From Paenibacillus sp. USDA918EY (GTDB taxonomy: Bacteria > Bacillota > Bacilli > Paenibacillales > Paenibacillaceae), in the NCBI RefSeq assembly GCF_009870825.1, contig NZ_WTWY01000024.1:1-64000 (forward strand): DNA of 64,000 nucleotides, in the 5' to 3' direction. This document shows positions 1-9,585 of the stretch, one piece after another; positions within the stretch are counted from its first letter, which is position 1; every line of letters begins with the position of its first letter. The position numbers and the translations under genes were made by a program. The notes beneath the pieces were generated by a model that ran no database searches, was not told the DNA's origin, and worked only from the letters and a program-made list of their open reading frames with translations.

Positions 1-748
1 CCGGTTCTCTTACCGCAGGGCTTAGATGAACCGGATAGCAGATGGCGATGTCCTCGAATTCGTCGGCGATCCGTTTGACGGCGCGAAAAATATTCATGTG
101 GGGCTCCCCTTGCGATTCGCGGCGGTGCGCCGTCATCAGGATCAGCCTTTTGCCTGCCGCCCACTCCAGAACCGGATGCGTGTAGTCCGGCTGTACCGTA
201 TATTGAAACACATCGGTAACGGTGTTGCCTGTGACATAAATGCTTGATTCATTTTTGTTTTCACGTTTCAGGTTGCCCGCGGACCAATCCGTCGGCGAAA
301 AATGAAGATCCGCGAGGATGCCGGTCAATTGGCGGTTCATCTCTTCCGGATACGGAGAAAGCTTGTTCCACGTCCGGAGTCCGGCCTCAACGTGCCCCAC
401 CTGGATTTTTTGCAGGAACGCCGCATAGCTGGCCAGGAAAGTCGTCAGCGTGTCGCCGTGCACCAGCACGATGTCCGGCTGCGCTTCGCGAAGCACGGGC
501 TCAAGCCCCTCCAGCACGCGGATGGTAACTTCGTTCAGCGTCTGCCGGTTCTTCATCACATCCAGATCGTAATCCGGCTTGATTTTGAACACGTCGAGCA
601 CCTGATCCAGCATTTGGCGATGCTGCGCGGTCACGCAAACCACCGACTCGATATGCTCTGGATGCTTTTCAAGCTCCAAAATGAGCGGCGCCATCTTGAT
701 CGCTTCCGGGCGTACGCCGAATATGGTCATTACTTTTATTTTAGACAT
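1..748 (-). CDS. wecB: UDP-N-acetylglucosamine 2-epimerase, C-terminal part missing
   Basis: Non-hydrolysing UDP-GlcNAc 2-epimerase, which interconverts UDP-GlcNAc and UDP-ManNAc in the cytoplasm for teichoic acid linkage-unit synthesis (called mnaA in Bacillus). The reading frame starts with ATG at 748 behind AAGAGG and runs off the window start, so only about 249 residues are visible. Seen: the N-terminal GVRPEAIK motif near residue 11, a VHGDT segment near residue 95 and a VEAGLRT segment near 117, all typical of this GT-B fold family. It starts 22 bases after the upp stop and is the last gene of the conserved cluster, as in Bacillus. The family call is firm; the end cannot be judged. Confidence 0.93.
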   Translation of the reverse strand, partial: MSKIKVMTIFGVRPEAIKMAPLILELEKHPEHIESVVCVTAQHRQMLDQVLDVFKIKPDYDLDVMKNRQTLNEVTIRVLEGLEPVLREAQPDIVLVHGDTLTTFLASYAAFLQKIQVGHVEAGLRTWNKLSPYPEEMNRQLTGILADLHFSPTDWSAGNLKRENKNESSIYVTGNTVTDVFQYTVQPDYTHPVLEWAAGKRLILMTAHRRESQGEPHMNIFRAVKRIADEFEDIAICYPVHLSPAVREP

Positions 749-769
749 GTGCTATAACCTCTTTTCGCT

Positions 770-1399
770 TCACTTGGTTCCAAATAGACGGTCTCCGGCA
801 TCGCCGAGACCCGGCACGATATATCCATGGTCGTCCAATTTTTCGTCCAAAGCGGCGACGTAGATGTCTACATCCGGATGAGCCTCTTGTACGGCCTTAA
901 CGCCTTCCGGAGCAGCGATCAGATTCATCATTTTGATCTGGGTGCAGCCGCGTTTTTTCAGCACGTCGATTGCCGCGATCGCGGAGCCTCCCGTTGCCAG
1001 CATCGGGTCGATGACGATCAGCTCGCGCTCCGTCACGTCCGTAGGCAGCTTGGTGTAGTATTCGACAGGCTGCAGCGTTTCCGGATCGCGGAACAAGCCG
1101 ACATGGCCCACCTTGGCTGCAGGAATAAGCTTCAAAATCCCGTCGAGCATGCCAAGGCCGGCACGCAGAATCGGAATAAGTCCGAGCATGCGTCCGGCAA
1201 GAATTTTGCCGTCCATCTCAGCGACAGGCGTCTGAACCTTCACCGTTTCGAGCGGAACCTCGCGCGTAATCTCATAAGCCATCAAAGAAGCAACTTCGTC
1301 AACAAGTTCACGGAAATCTTTTGTGTTTGTCCGCACATCACGGATAAATGTCAGCTTGTGTTGAATCAAAGGGTGATCGCAAATCACCAGTTTTCCCAT
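770..1399 (-). CDS. upp: Uracil phosphoribosyltransferase
   Basis: Converts uracil and PRPP to UMP in pyrimidine salvage. The 209-residue length is standard. The PRPP-binding loop is visible as VIDPMLATGGSA, and the uracil-binding end carries the YIVPGLGDAGDR segment. The ATG at 1399 is preceded by GGAGGG. It lies between glyA and wecB exactly as in the Bacillus cluster. It probably has its own promoter: TATAAT is present on the minus strand at 1488-1493, though the -35 element is weak. Confidence 0.97.
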   Translation of the reverse strand: MGKLVICDHPLIQHKLTFIRDVRTNTKDFRELVDEVASLMAYEITREVPLETVKVQTPVAEMDGKILAGRMLGLIPILRAGLGMLDGILKLIPAAKVGHVGLFRDPETLQPVEYYTKLPTDVTERELIVIDPMLATGGSAIAAIDVLKKRGCTQIKMMNLIAAPEGVKAVQEAHPDVDIYVAALDEKLDDHGYIVPGLGDAGDRLFGTK

Positions 1400-1762
1400 T
1401 GTATTGTCCCTCCGGTAATTGTAAGTCTTAGTGCTGCCAGTGCCGGTTTGCCATGTGCAAAGACGTCCAGGTACACAAATCTTGTTTATTATATCATTCC
1501 CTGAAATGAAATTGCACCACGTTTCACATGTTTATTTTCGCCCTAAGCCGCGGAAGATTAAACCTTTTGTGACACAGGGCATAAGACGACTGGCCGATTG
1601 GTCGCCGGATCCGTCCGGAATGGGTATGGGCTTATGCAAACAACCCGCAAGTCGCGGCCTTAGCAATGAAGCCGAATCAGCCACTTGCGGGAATCCCTGA
1701 TTTATTAAAAAAAGAGCCGGAGGCCAAGCCTCCAGCCCTTTCAGGTGTACGTCGCTTCGAAT
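1400..1762. other. Intergenic region upp-glyA
   Basis: No gene is supported here. It holds the glyA terminator (about 1704-1737) and, nearer upp, a minus-strand TATAAT at 1488-1493 that is a candidate -10 element for upp. The -35 region around 1511-1517 has only a poor match, so the promoter is tentative. Confidence 0.5.
1704..1737 (-). terminator. Terminator after glyA
   Basis: On the minus strand a stem with arms GGAGGC and GCCTCC, loop TTG, is followed by CTCTTTTTTT. It lies just beyond the glyA stop, so it is a Rho-independent terminator for the glyA transcript. Confidence 0.8.
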
Positions 1763-3010
1763 TTAATAGTTGAGTTCCGGATACAGCGGATATTGATCCG
1801 TCAGTTCCTTCACCATGGCAGCCGCTTTGGACAGCACCGTTTCGTCCTGCGGCTGCTTCAGCGTCATGGCGATAATTTTGCCGATCTTCTCCATCGCCGC
1901 TTCGTCCATGCCGCGCGAGGTGGCCGCAGGCGTGCCGATCCGGATGCCGCTCGTGACGAACGGGCTGGTCGGATCGAATGGAATCGCGTTTTTGTTGACC
2001 GTAATGCCGATGGAATCCAGCACCTTCTCGGCGTCCTTACCCGTAATGTTGACGCTGCGGGTATCGACCAGCATCAGGTGGTTGTCCGTGCCGCCGGACA
2101 CGATGTTCAGGCCTTCGCCGATCAGTGTTTCGGCAAGAACCTTGGCGTTTTTCACGACGTTTTGGGCATAGGTTTTGAACGAAGGATCAAGCGCTTCGCC
2201 GAGAGCGACGGCTTTGGATGCGATGACGTGCATGAGCGGTCCGCCTTGGGTTCCAGGGAAAACCGCCTTGTCGATCGCCTGCGCCCAAGGCTGCTTGCAC
2301 AAGATCATGCCGCCGCGCGGACCGCGCAGCGTTTTGTGCGTCGTCGTCGTGACGAATTGGGCGTGAGGCACCGGACTTGGATGAACGCCGGCGGCTACCA
2401 AGCCAGCGATATGGGCCATGTCGACCATGAACAATGCGCCCACGTCGTTTGCGATCGAAGCGAATGCTTCGAAGTCGATCGTGCGCGGATACGCGCTGGC
2501 GCCGGCAACGATCAGCCGCGGACGATGTTTGAATGCGGCTTTGCGCACTTCGTCGTAATCGATCAGGAAGTTGTCTTCGCGAACGCCGTATGCGACGAAG
2601 TTATACAGCAGGCCGGATGCGTTCACGGGGCTGCCGTGCGTCAAATGGCCGCCGTGCGCCAAATTCATGCCGAGCACCGTATCGCCCGGCTTGATCGCGG
2701 CAAGGTATACCGCCATGTTCGCTTGTGCGCCGGAATGCGGCTGCACGTTGACGTGTTCCGCGCCAAACAGCTGCTTCGCGCGGTCGCGGGCGATATCCTC
2801 GACGATATCGACGCGTTCGCATCCGCCGTAATAACGTTTGCCCGGATAACCTTCCGCATATTTGTTCGTCAGAACGGAGCCCATCGCTTCCATTACCGCT
2901 TCGCTGACGATATTTTCGGAAGCGATCAGCTCGATGTTGCTGCGCTGCCGCTTCAGCTCCAAATTCATCGCATCCAATACCGCTGGGTCTGCTTTACGCA
3001 ATTGATCCAT
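1763..3010 (-). CDS. glyA: Serine hydroxymethyltransferase
   Basis: PLP-dependent cytoplasmic enzyme that converts serine and tetrahydrofolate to glycine and methylene-THF, the main one-carbon source. The 415 residues cover the full family length. Seen: the PLP-lysine segment TTTTHKTLRGPRGG, the ENIVSEAV segment near residue 33 and the YYGGCE segment near residue 61. ATG at 3010 follows a GGGAGG-type site. Neighbours are ywlG upstream and upp downstream, the usual order. A terminator closes the gene, so upp is probably transcribed separately. Confidence 0.98.
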   Translation of the reverse strand: MDQLRKADPAVLDAMNLELKRQRSNIELIASENIVSEAVMEAMGSVLTNKYAEGYPGKRYYGGCERVDIVEDIARDRAKQLFGAEHVNVQPHSGAQANMAVYLAAIKPGDTVLGMNLAHGGHLTHGSPVNASGLLYNFVAYGVREDNFLIDYDEVRKAAFKHRPRLIVAGASAYPRTIDFEAFASIANDVGALFMVDMAHIAGLVAAGVHPSPVPHAQFVTTTTHKTLRGPRGGMILCKQPWAQAIDKAVFPGTQGGPLMHVIASKAVALGEALDPSFKTYAQNVVKNAKVLAETLIGEGLNIVSGGTDNHLMLVDTRSVNITGKDAEKVLDSIGITVNKNAIPFDPTSPFVTSGIRIGTPAATSRGMDEAAMEKIGKIIAMTLKQPQDETVLSKAAAMVKELTDQYPLYPELNY

Positions 3011-3198
3011 CTTCTTGTTCCTCCCTTAAAATAAACTTTCATATTTGCGGCTCAAACAACATCGTGCGAGGTGGCCGCTACGGTTGCGGATCGTTCTTCC
3101 GATCGCTGTTGATCGATTCCGTCCCCTCCGCTACTTTCGCTTTTGATCAAAACTAATATTGAGCCATATTTGTTGCCCCTACTGTTAAATCCCGATGC

Positions 3199-3810
3199 CT
3201 AATCGCATTGCGATGCGCTGCCCGCTTCCTGCTCCTCCGGCAATATCCGGTAGACGGCCCGCTCGCCGCCGATCAGCTTCGGGCGGGTGAACGCGGCATT
3301 AACTCGCGCTTGCCCGACGTACCGCAGCTTGGTACGGTAGGGGACGGCCACGCGCCGCAGGTGCATGCCGATCAGCGTTTCCCCGATGTCGATCCCTGCA
3401 TCCGCTTCGATGGATTCGGCCAAGCACGGCTCCTTCATCGAACGGTAGGCGGCGCTGGCCATCGACCCGCCGGCCTTCGGAACGGGAACGGCGGCCACTT
3501 CGGTAAGCCGCAGCGCCGCAAGAAGCGAACGCTCCACCACGAGTGCCCGGTTCAAATGCTCGCAGCACTGGAACGCGAGCTCGAATCCGAACTCGCCGCT
3601 GACTTCCCGGATGCCTTCCAGCAGTTCATGGGCCACTTCCAACGCTCCCGAGGTGCCGATCCGGCGGCCAGCCACTTCGCTCGTGCTGGTTCCGACCACG
3701 ACGACTTTGCCGGGGCCGAGGCCCGCCGCTTCCGCCAGTTCCCGCAAAATATCCGATACTTGCTCTTTTAGCGAAACTTCCGATGGAATGCTCGGTTCAG
3801 CCGATTCCAT
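3199..3810 (-). CDS. ywlG: UPF0340/DUF436 family protein YwlG
   Basis: Member of the YwlG family (TIGR01440, UPF0340), conserved next to rpiB and glyA in Firmicutes but without an established biochemical role. The 203 residues include the segments VVVVGTSTSEVAG, FQCCEHLNRAL and the glycine-rich VPKAGGSMAS, which mark the family. ATG at 3810 has GGGAGG ten bases upstream. It starts only 13 bases after the rpiB stop, so the two are very likely cotranscribed. No membrane segment or signal peptide is visible. Identity is firm by sequence and synteny; function is unknown. Confidence 0.9.
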   Translation of the reverse strand: MESAEPSIPSEVSLKEQVSDILRELAEAAGLGPGKVVVVGTSTSEVAGRRIGTSGALEVAHELLEGIREVSGEFGFELAFQCCEHLNRALVVERSLLAALRLTEVAAVPVPKAGGSMASAAYRSMKEPCLAESIEADAGIDIGETLIGMHLRRVAVPYRTKLRYVGQARVNAAFTRPKLIGGERAVYRILPEEQEAGSASQCD

Positions 3811-3822
3811 GCGAACACCTCC

Positions 3823-4278
3823 CTAATGCTGCAGATAACGGTCCTCGATCGCTTTGATCTTGCTAACCCGCTGCGTATGGCGCTCCCCGCTGCTGAACGG
3901 CGTGCCGAGCCAGATTTTGGCGATTTCCTGCGCCAAGCCGGGACCGATAACGCGTTCGCCCATTGCGAGCACGTTGGAATCGTTGTGCTCCCGGGTCGCT
4001 TTGGCGGAAAATACGTCATGCACCAGCGCGCAGCGGATGCCCGGAACCTTGTTCGCCGCGATGCTCATGCCGATCCCGGTTCCGCAAATAAGAATGCCGC
4101 GATCCACTTCACCCGAGACGACCTGCTCGCATACGGGCAGGGCATAGTCCGGATAGTCCACGGAGTCAGCGCAGCTGCACCCCACGTCCACGACCTCGTG
4201 ACCCATTTCCCGAATGACGGCGATGATGTCTTCCTTCAAACGCACACCCGCGTGATCTGTTCCCACAGCAATCTTCAT
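3823..4278 (-). CDS. rpiB: Ribose-5-phosphate isomerase B
   Basis: Interconverts ribose 5-phosphate and ribulose 5-phosphate in the pentose phosphate pathway. The 151 residues match RpiB/LacAB proteins: the N-terminal GTDHAG motif, the catalytic-cysteine loop ICGTGIGMS near residue 70, and EHNDSNVLAMG, which carries phosphate- and sugar-binding residues. ATG at 4278 follows AGGGAGG. It precedes ywlG with 12 intervening bases. A terminator separates it from ywlE, so an rpiB promoter must lie within about 4290-4395, but I cannot name clear boxes. Confidence 0.96.
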   Translation of the reverse strand: MKIAVGTDHAGVRLKEDIIAVIREMGHEVVDVGCSCADSVDYPDYALPVCEQVVSGEVDRGILICGTGIGMSIAANKVPGIRCALVHDVFSAKATREHNDSNVLAMGERVIGPGLAQEIAKIWLGTPFSSGERHTQRVSKIKAIEDRYLQH

Positions 4279-4664
4279 GTTTCGAAAAACCTCCCTGAAT
4301 TTCGTGCTTATGTGGCTTCTTGTACATTATACCCTATTTCAAAGCCACAAGATGAAAATACCTTCACGGGGATGACGCAAAACTCCCTCATGAATACAAA
4401 AAAGAGCAGTCCGCGGGTTACCGCAGAATTGCTCTTTTGCCCAGGCGACCGGCCGTATCATCCGGTGCTCCATCGTGGTTTGATCCACAGTTGTCGCCAG
4501 TTACACCGGATCCAAGGTTTTTCACAACCATCATAAGCCATTAAGCGCCGAAAAGCAAGCCATTTCATTCTCGCCCTTTCGCCGCCCTGATGACGGGCTT
4601 CCACGACTTCTTCCGAACGAACGGCAGCAATCCCGCAAAAGATCCGGCGCGCGGCAGGCCGTTT
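4279..4664. other. Intergenic region rpiB-ywlE
   Basis: No gene supported. It contains a strong bidirectional hairpin terminator at 4398-4437. The remaining sequence between that hairpin and the ywlE stop (4440-4664) shows nothing I recognise. Confidence 0.5.
4398..4437 (-). terminator. Terminator after ywlE
   Basis: Long stem: AAAAGAGCA and TGCTCTTTT outer arms, TCTGCGG and CCGCGGA inner arms, loop TAA, then a T run on the minus strand. It sits about 230 bases past the ywlE stop and would also end plus-strand transcripts. Confidence 0.8.
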
Positions 4665-5252
<588 letters not shown>

Positions 5253-5293
5253 GTCTATCGCACCTCCCGAATTGTTCTTTGGCGATTATTGTA

Positions 5294-5854
5294 TCAAAAG
5301 ATAAAGGCGAGGCCAAATGCCAGCAGGATCACGCCTCCCAGCGCCTCGCCGTAGTCCCCCAGGTTGCGGCTGGCCCTTCGGCCCAGCAGGAGCCCCATCA
5401 CCGACATCGCCCCGCCGATGATTCCAAAGGCCAAAACGGTAAAAACCAGGTTGCTTTGGAACATCCCGAGCGAAAGCCCGACGGAAAAGGAATCCACGCT
5501 GACGCTCAAGGCGAACAGCAACATGCCCAGCAGCGAGCGATGGTCGATCACCCGGTCCTCCCCGCTTTTAAAAGAGCCGAACACCATGTGGACCCCAAGC
5601 AGGATGAGCAGTCCTCCGGCGACGTAATCCGCCACCTGCCCAAGCAAAGAGCTCATGTATTGCCCGGCGTACATGCCCAAAAGCGGCATCAGGATATGAA
5701 ATATGCCGATGAGCGCGCTGATCTTCAACACATGCAGCAGGCGAATCCCTTTCATGCCGATCCCGATGCCCAAAGAAAAAGCATCCATACCAAGTGCCGC
5801 GGCCATAATGAGGATCGCAATCAGCTGACCCAAACCGGCGGATGTCTCCAACAT
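5294..5854 (-). CDS. mntP: Manganese efflux pump MntP
   Basis: Small inner-membrane exporter that removes excess Mn2+. I chose the ATG at 5854 (186 residues) because GGGGG lies eight bases upstream and the length matches the family; an upstream in-frame start at 5911 would add 19 unrelated residues. Six hydrophobic segments are visible. The two membrane aspartates of the family are present in ALGMDAFSLG and SVSVDSFSVG, the internal repeat of the fold. It lies between ywlE and ywlC as in Bacillus (ywlD). Mn-responsive riboswitches precede some mntP genes, but I see none in the 97-base gap upstream. Confidence 0.93.
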   Translation of the reverse strand: MLETSAGLGQLIAILIMAAALGMDAFSLGIGIGMKGIRLLHVLKISALIGIFHILMPLLGMYAGQYMSSLLGQVADYVAGGLLILLGVHMVFGSFKSGEDRVIDHRSLLGMLLFALSVSVDSFSVGLSLGMFQSNLVFTVLAFGIIGGAMSVMGLLLGRRASRNLGDYGEALGGVILLAFGLAFIF

Positions 5855-5951
5855 TCCAATTCCCCCATGTCCGTTAGGTTCTTGTACAACCATATGCGGA
5901 CATGTGGACAATCATGACTTGTACGTGTTGGCGGCCAAGCTACCGGGAAGT

Positions 5952-7076
5952 TCAGCCGAGCCGGACCACCCGCTGTCCCGCCGCCTTTCGAAGACGGTTC
6001 ATAATGGCGGCTCCAAGGCCTTCTTCCGGGCAAGCCTCGGATAAAATAAAGCCGATGCCCTCCTCATCCATGCGGCGGAGGGCGGCGTACAGGCGATGCG
6101 CAGCCGCGCTTAAATCGGACAGGCTGCCCAGGCTTTCAATGCAATCCGCTTGATAACGTCCGATGTGCTCCTCGAAAGCGAGAACCCCGGTTCGCTCGCC
6201 GCGGGCAGCCGCTTCCCGCAAGCTCCGGCTGATCCAATCGGACACTCCCGCCGCCGACGGCCCGGTGACGATCCGAAGCACGCCCTTCGGGGCGTAATGG
6301 GTATATTTCATCCCCGGGGCTCTCGGAGCTTCGATGTGATCGCTCCCGGCGTCGGGCAGGAGCGCCGGGTCCAAACGCACGGGCGCTCCCGCCGCCTGCG
6401 ACAGCTGCTCCAGCGTGACCCCCCCCGGACGGAGAACGATGACGGAACCGTCCTCCGCCACCTGAACGACGGTCGATTCGACGCCGACGCCGGTCGCGCC
6501 GCCATCGACGATGCCGCCGATCGTGCCGGCCAGGTCTTCCATCACATGGCCGGCCAGCGTCGGGCTCGGGCGCCCCGAACGGTTTGCGCTCGGCGCCGCT
6601 ACGGGACAGCCCGATTCCGCGATGAGCGCAAGCGCCACCGGGTGATCCGGCATCCGGATCCCCACCGTGTCCAGTCCTGCCGTCACGCGGGGCGACAGCG
6701 CGCCGGGCTGAACCGGCAGCACGATCGTCAGCGGCCCCGGCCAGAAGGCATCCATCAGCCGCTGTGCCGCAGGACTCACTGCCTTCACCAGTCCGTCCAA
6801 TCCGCCCCGGTTCGCAATATGGACGATAAGCGGATTATCCGACGGTCTGCCCTTCGCCGCAAATACCGCCTCGACCGCCGCCGTCGAACGCGCGTCCGCG
6901 CCAAGGCCGTACACCGTTTCGGTCGGAAAAGCGACCACGCCTCCTTCCCGAAGAATTGCAGCCGCCGGCTTCAGTTCCTCCCGCAGCTTGGCGGGATCGG
7001 ACAACAGTTCCGGCCCGATGCGCCAATAAGGGGTGGACGGCCGTCCCGTCCCAAACTCTTGATCAGTACGTTCCAT
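5952..7076 (-). CDS. ywlC: Threonylcarbamoyl-AMP synthase (Sua5/YwlC type)
   Basis: Makes threonylcarbamoyl-AMP from threonine, bicarbonate and ATP, the first step of t6A37 formation in ANN-decoding tRNAs. This is the long Sua5 form: a YrdC domain over roughly residues 35-230 (FPTETVYGLG, KGRPSDNPLI and SAPSANRSGRPSPT-like segments) and a C-terminal Sua5 domain joined by the APGMKYTHYAPKG linker. ATG at 7076 is preferred over an in-frame TTG 63 bases upstream; it gives 374 residues with CAGGGAT as a modest binding site. The gene lies between spoIIR and mntP, its usual place. Confidence 0.94.
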   Translation of the reverse strand: MERTDQEFGTGRPSTPYWRIGPELLSDPAKLREELKPAAAILREGGVVAFPTETVYGLGADARSTAAVEAVFAAKGRPSDNPLIVHIANRGGLDGLVKAVSPAAQRLMDAFWPGPLTIVLPVQPGALSPRVTAGLDTVGIRMPDHPVALALIAESGCPVAAPSANRSGRPSPTLAGHVMEDLAGTIGGIVDGGATGVGVESTVVQVAEDGSVIVLRPGGVTLEQLSQAAGAPVRLDPALLPDAGSDHIEAPRAPGMKYTHYAPKGVLRIVTGPSAAGVSDWISRSLREAAARGERTGVLAFEEHIGRYQADCIESLGSLSDLSAAAHRLYAALRRMDEEGIGFILSEACPEEGLGAAIMNRLRKAAGQRVVRLG

Positions 7077-7311
7077 GGATATCCCTGTCTTTCTGTCGAA
7101 TGGTTCACCCGGTATCGAAAAAGGCTCAAAACGAATCAATGCTGCGGCGGCCGGCCAAAAAGCCGTTCAACCTCCGGACGCCTGGCAATGATTGTGACGT
7201 TGAGCCGTTTTAATCCTATTTACCGCGTATATATTGTACCCCTATATTAACACACCTGAAACGAAGGTTGTAACCGGCCCGATCCGTACGGTGTCCCCGT
7301 GCTAGACTTGT

Positions 7312-8049
7312 TTAGAACAAAGCTTTAAACCAGCTGAAGATCCCTTCTAACAGATCCCAGAGGAAGAATCGAACCTCCGGTTCGGAAGCTTTGACCGGCT
7401 GCTCCGAAGCCTTTACGGCTTTCACTGCCGAGTCTCCCGGTTTGTAAGCCGTGTTTTTCGCTTTGCCCTGCACCTTGGCCGTTTCCGCTTTGGCCGCCGG
7501 CTGCGCCGCAGCATCGCCGCTGCCGGCGTCGATGAAGCAAAGCGGCGGGAACAGCACGCACCACCAGTTTTGGCCTTTGCCGGCGCCCAGCGTAATCCGC
7601 AGCGCTTCATAGTTGCCTGCCGGATAAACGGTTCCTCCGTACAATTTCGTAGGGAATGGAACGACCCCCAGCTCTACGCTGTAATCGTAGCCGATTCCCT
7701 TCTTCCCCAATTCCCTTCCGACCAGTTCGTTTAGTTCGGGCAAATGCTCCCGAATCGTCTCCCGCGCCTCTTCCAGGCTTTGCGGATTTTCCAGAGCCTG
7801 GACCCATGCATCCATTTGCTCGACCACCGCATCGCGGATTTGCCTTTTGACCAGCTGGTCGTCCGGATCATCGGAGTTGGCCAAAATGCGCAGACGGATC
7901 GATTCCTGGGGAATCGGCCCCCCGGCAACGGCAGCGTCCGTTTTTTGCGCTTCCCAAGTCATGGCAAGCATCAACATGATACAAAAAATAATAGCGGTAT
8001 TCTTAACCAAAGACCGCAAGCGGTCTTCTTTTTCATTATGATTCCACAT
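7312..8049 (-). CDS. spoIIR: Stage II sporulation protein R
   Basis: Forespore-made signal that is exported to the intermembrane space and triggers SpoIIGA to process pro-sigma-E in the mother cell. It has a positively charged N-terminus, one hydrophobic segment at about residues 17-34, then the conserved SIRLRILANSD start of the SpoIIR domain and the LYGGTVYPAGNYEALRI and WWCVLFPPLCF segments. After residue 180 there is an Ala/Lys/Pro-rich linker and a hydrophobic end (FFLWDLLEGIFSWF). ATG at 8049 has a GAGGGGG site. Sigma-F control is expected from the family; I could not identify convincing sigma-F boxes. Confidence 0.95.
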   Translation of the reverse strand: MWNHNEKEDRLRSLVKNTAIIFCIMLMLAMTWEAQKTDAAVAGGPIPQESIRLRILANSDDPDDQLVKRQIRDAVVEQMDAWVQALENPQSLEEARETIREHLPELNELVGRELGKKGIGYDYSVELGVVPFPTKLYGGTVYPAGNYEALRITLGAGKGQNWWCVLFPPLCFIDAGSGDAAAQPAAKAETAKVQGKAKNTAYKPGDSAVKAVKASEQPVKASEPEVRFFLWDLLEGIFSWFKALF

Positions 8050-8251
8050 GCCTTCCGCGCCCCCTCTATCAAATCCTGCTATGATACTGACCAGTATGGC
8101 CGGAATTGATAGAGTCTAAACCCGGTAATCTTTAAATCTAGCGAAAATAAAAAAAAGCATCTACTGACGCCCCAAGAAGGCAAATCGCATGTATCGACGG
8201 TTTTTCCGAGGCGCAGGCGTACGGTTTTCAAAGCTTGCACTTTCCTTCAAA

Positions 8252-8296
8252 CGAAAAAGGCCGCTTCTCCTTGCCGTTCAAGGCGAGGAAAAACGG
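8252..8296 (-). terminator. Terminator after second SEDS gene
   Basis: On the minus strand a stem with arms CCG...TTCCT.GCC and GGC.AGGA...CGG precedes CCTTTTTCG. It starts about ten bases past the stop of the gene ending at 8307, before spoIIR. The stem has mismatches, so the strength is moderate. Confidence 0.55.
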
Positions 8297-8306
8297 ACCT
8301 ATTCGA

Positions 8307-9491
8307 TCAAGCCTGCTTGGTGGCCGACATTTTCTGCGGCGCCGGCGAAACGATATCCTCGCTCACCTCATGCCCGTGAACGCGAACGCTCATCACGATG
8401 CCGATGCTGGCCACATTGATGAGGAGCGACGTGCCGCCGTAGCTGATGAACGGAAGCGTGATCCCCGTCAGCGGCATGAGGCCGATAAACGCGCCGATAT
8501 TTTCAAAAATTTGATACAGCATCATGGATATGACCCCGACGATCAGCAGCGGCCCCGCCCGGTCCCGGCATTCGAGGCAAATCAGGATCATCCGGTGGAT
8601 CAAAATGAAATACAGCAGCAAAACGACCGATGACCCGACAAATCCGAACTCCTCGGCGATTTCCACGAAAATCGAGTCGGAATACGTGTAAGGCACGCGG
8701 CCGGACTGCACCGACGTTCCCTGCATGTACCCTTCGCCCATCATGCCGCCGGAGGCGATGGCAAGCTTGGCGTTTTTCGTATGATACGAGGCCTTGGCCG
8801 TCGCTTTATCGGGAACGAGCCAAGGATCGATCCGTTCCGTCCAATGCTCCCGCCCGATATTTTTCAAAAATTTCTCGATGTTGTCATGGAAATGGATGTA
8901 AGAAAAAATTCCGGCGACAGCCACCGCCGCCAAAATAACGAGGGCCAGAAACGCATGCAGAAATTTGATATTGCCGATCCACAGCAGCCCAAGCAATATG
9001 AGAATATAGCTGAGGGCGTTACCGAGGTCGTTTTGAACCATAACCAGCGCAAACGGAATGAAGGTCAGACCCCCGATCGGCAGCACGTCTCTCCATAACG
9101 AGAGTTTGGCCTTCGGCCTTTTCATCAATAAGTACGTCAGGAAAATGATCAAAATCAGCTTAAACAGCTCGGCCGGCTGAAGGCTGAATCCTCCGAACTT
9201 AATCCACCCCTGGGCACCATTCACATCGGACCCGATAAAGTTGACGGCAATCAGCAGCAATATCCCGAACAGATAGATATATAACGCATATTTAACGAGC
9301 ACCTTGTAGTCCAATAAAACCAGTCCGAAAAATACGACAAACGCCAAAATGTAAAAATACAGCATTTTGATGTGGGAGCCCGCAAACTTGGTCCCCGTCG
9401 TGACGCTGTATATCGCCATAATGCTGACGCCCATGAATATCAAAAGTATAAACACGACGACATAATCCACTTTTTTCAGCTTTTGAAGCAT
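8307..9491 (-). CDS. FtsW/RodA/SpoVE (SEDS) family protein, copy 2
   Basis: Polytopic membrane protein of the SEDS family, whose characterised members polymerise lipid II glycan strands together with a class B penicillin-binding protein. The 394 residues show about ten hydrophobic segments. Family signatures seen: GWIKFGGFSLQPAELFKL, QNDLGNALSY, the extracellular loop ending SDSIFVEIAEEFGFVGS (the aspartate matches the essential Asp of RodA) and PLTGITLPFISYGGTS. It starts at ATG 9491 with a GGGGG site. It is closely similar over its whole length to the next gene upstream. Which SEDS role it plays (elongation, division or spore cortex) cannot be told from sequence. Confidence 0.93.
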   Translation of the reverse strand: MLQKLKKVDYVVVFILLIFMGVSIMAIYSVTTGTKFAGSHIKMLYFYILAFVVFFGLVLLDYKVLVKYALYIYLFGILLLIAVNFIGSDVNGAQGWIKFGGFSLQPAELFKLILIIFLTYLLMKRPKAKLSLWRDVLPIGGLTFIPFALVMVQNDLGNALSYILILLGLLWIGNIKFLHAFLALVILAAVAVAGIFSYIHFHDNIEKFLKNIGREHWTERIDPWLVPDKATAKASYHTKNAKLAIASGGMMGEGYMQGTSVQSGRVPYTYSDSIFVEIAEEFGFVGSSVVLLLYFILIHRMILICLECRDRAGPLLIVGVISMMLYQIFENIGAFIGLMPLTGITLPFISYGGTSLLINVASIGIVMSVRVHGHEVSEDIVSPAPQKMSATKQA

Positions 9492-9585
9492 GTGCTATCC
9501 CCCTGTGCGGGCCTCTCCCGCCCTTCTTGCCGTGATCCTAGTTAAAAACTCACTGTACTATTGTAATGGAATAGCAGCCCCATAT

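Noticed and set aside
1745..3034. 429-codon plus-strand frame opposite glyA
   Set aside because: Shadow of glyA, with Arg/His-rich composition.
5855..5951. Manganese riboswitch (yybP-ykoY) before mntP
   Set aside because: The gap to ywlC is under 100 bases and shows neither the paired helices nor the conserved internal loops.
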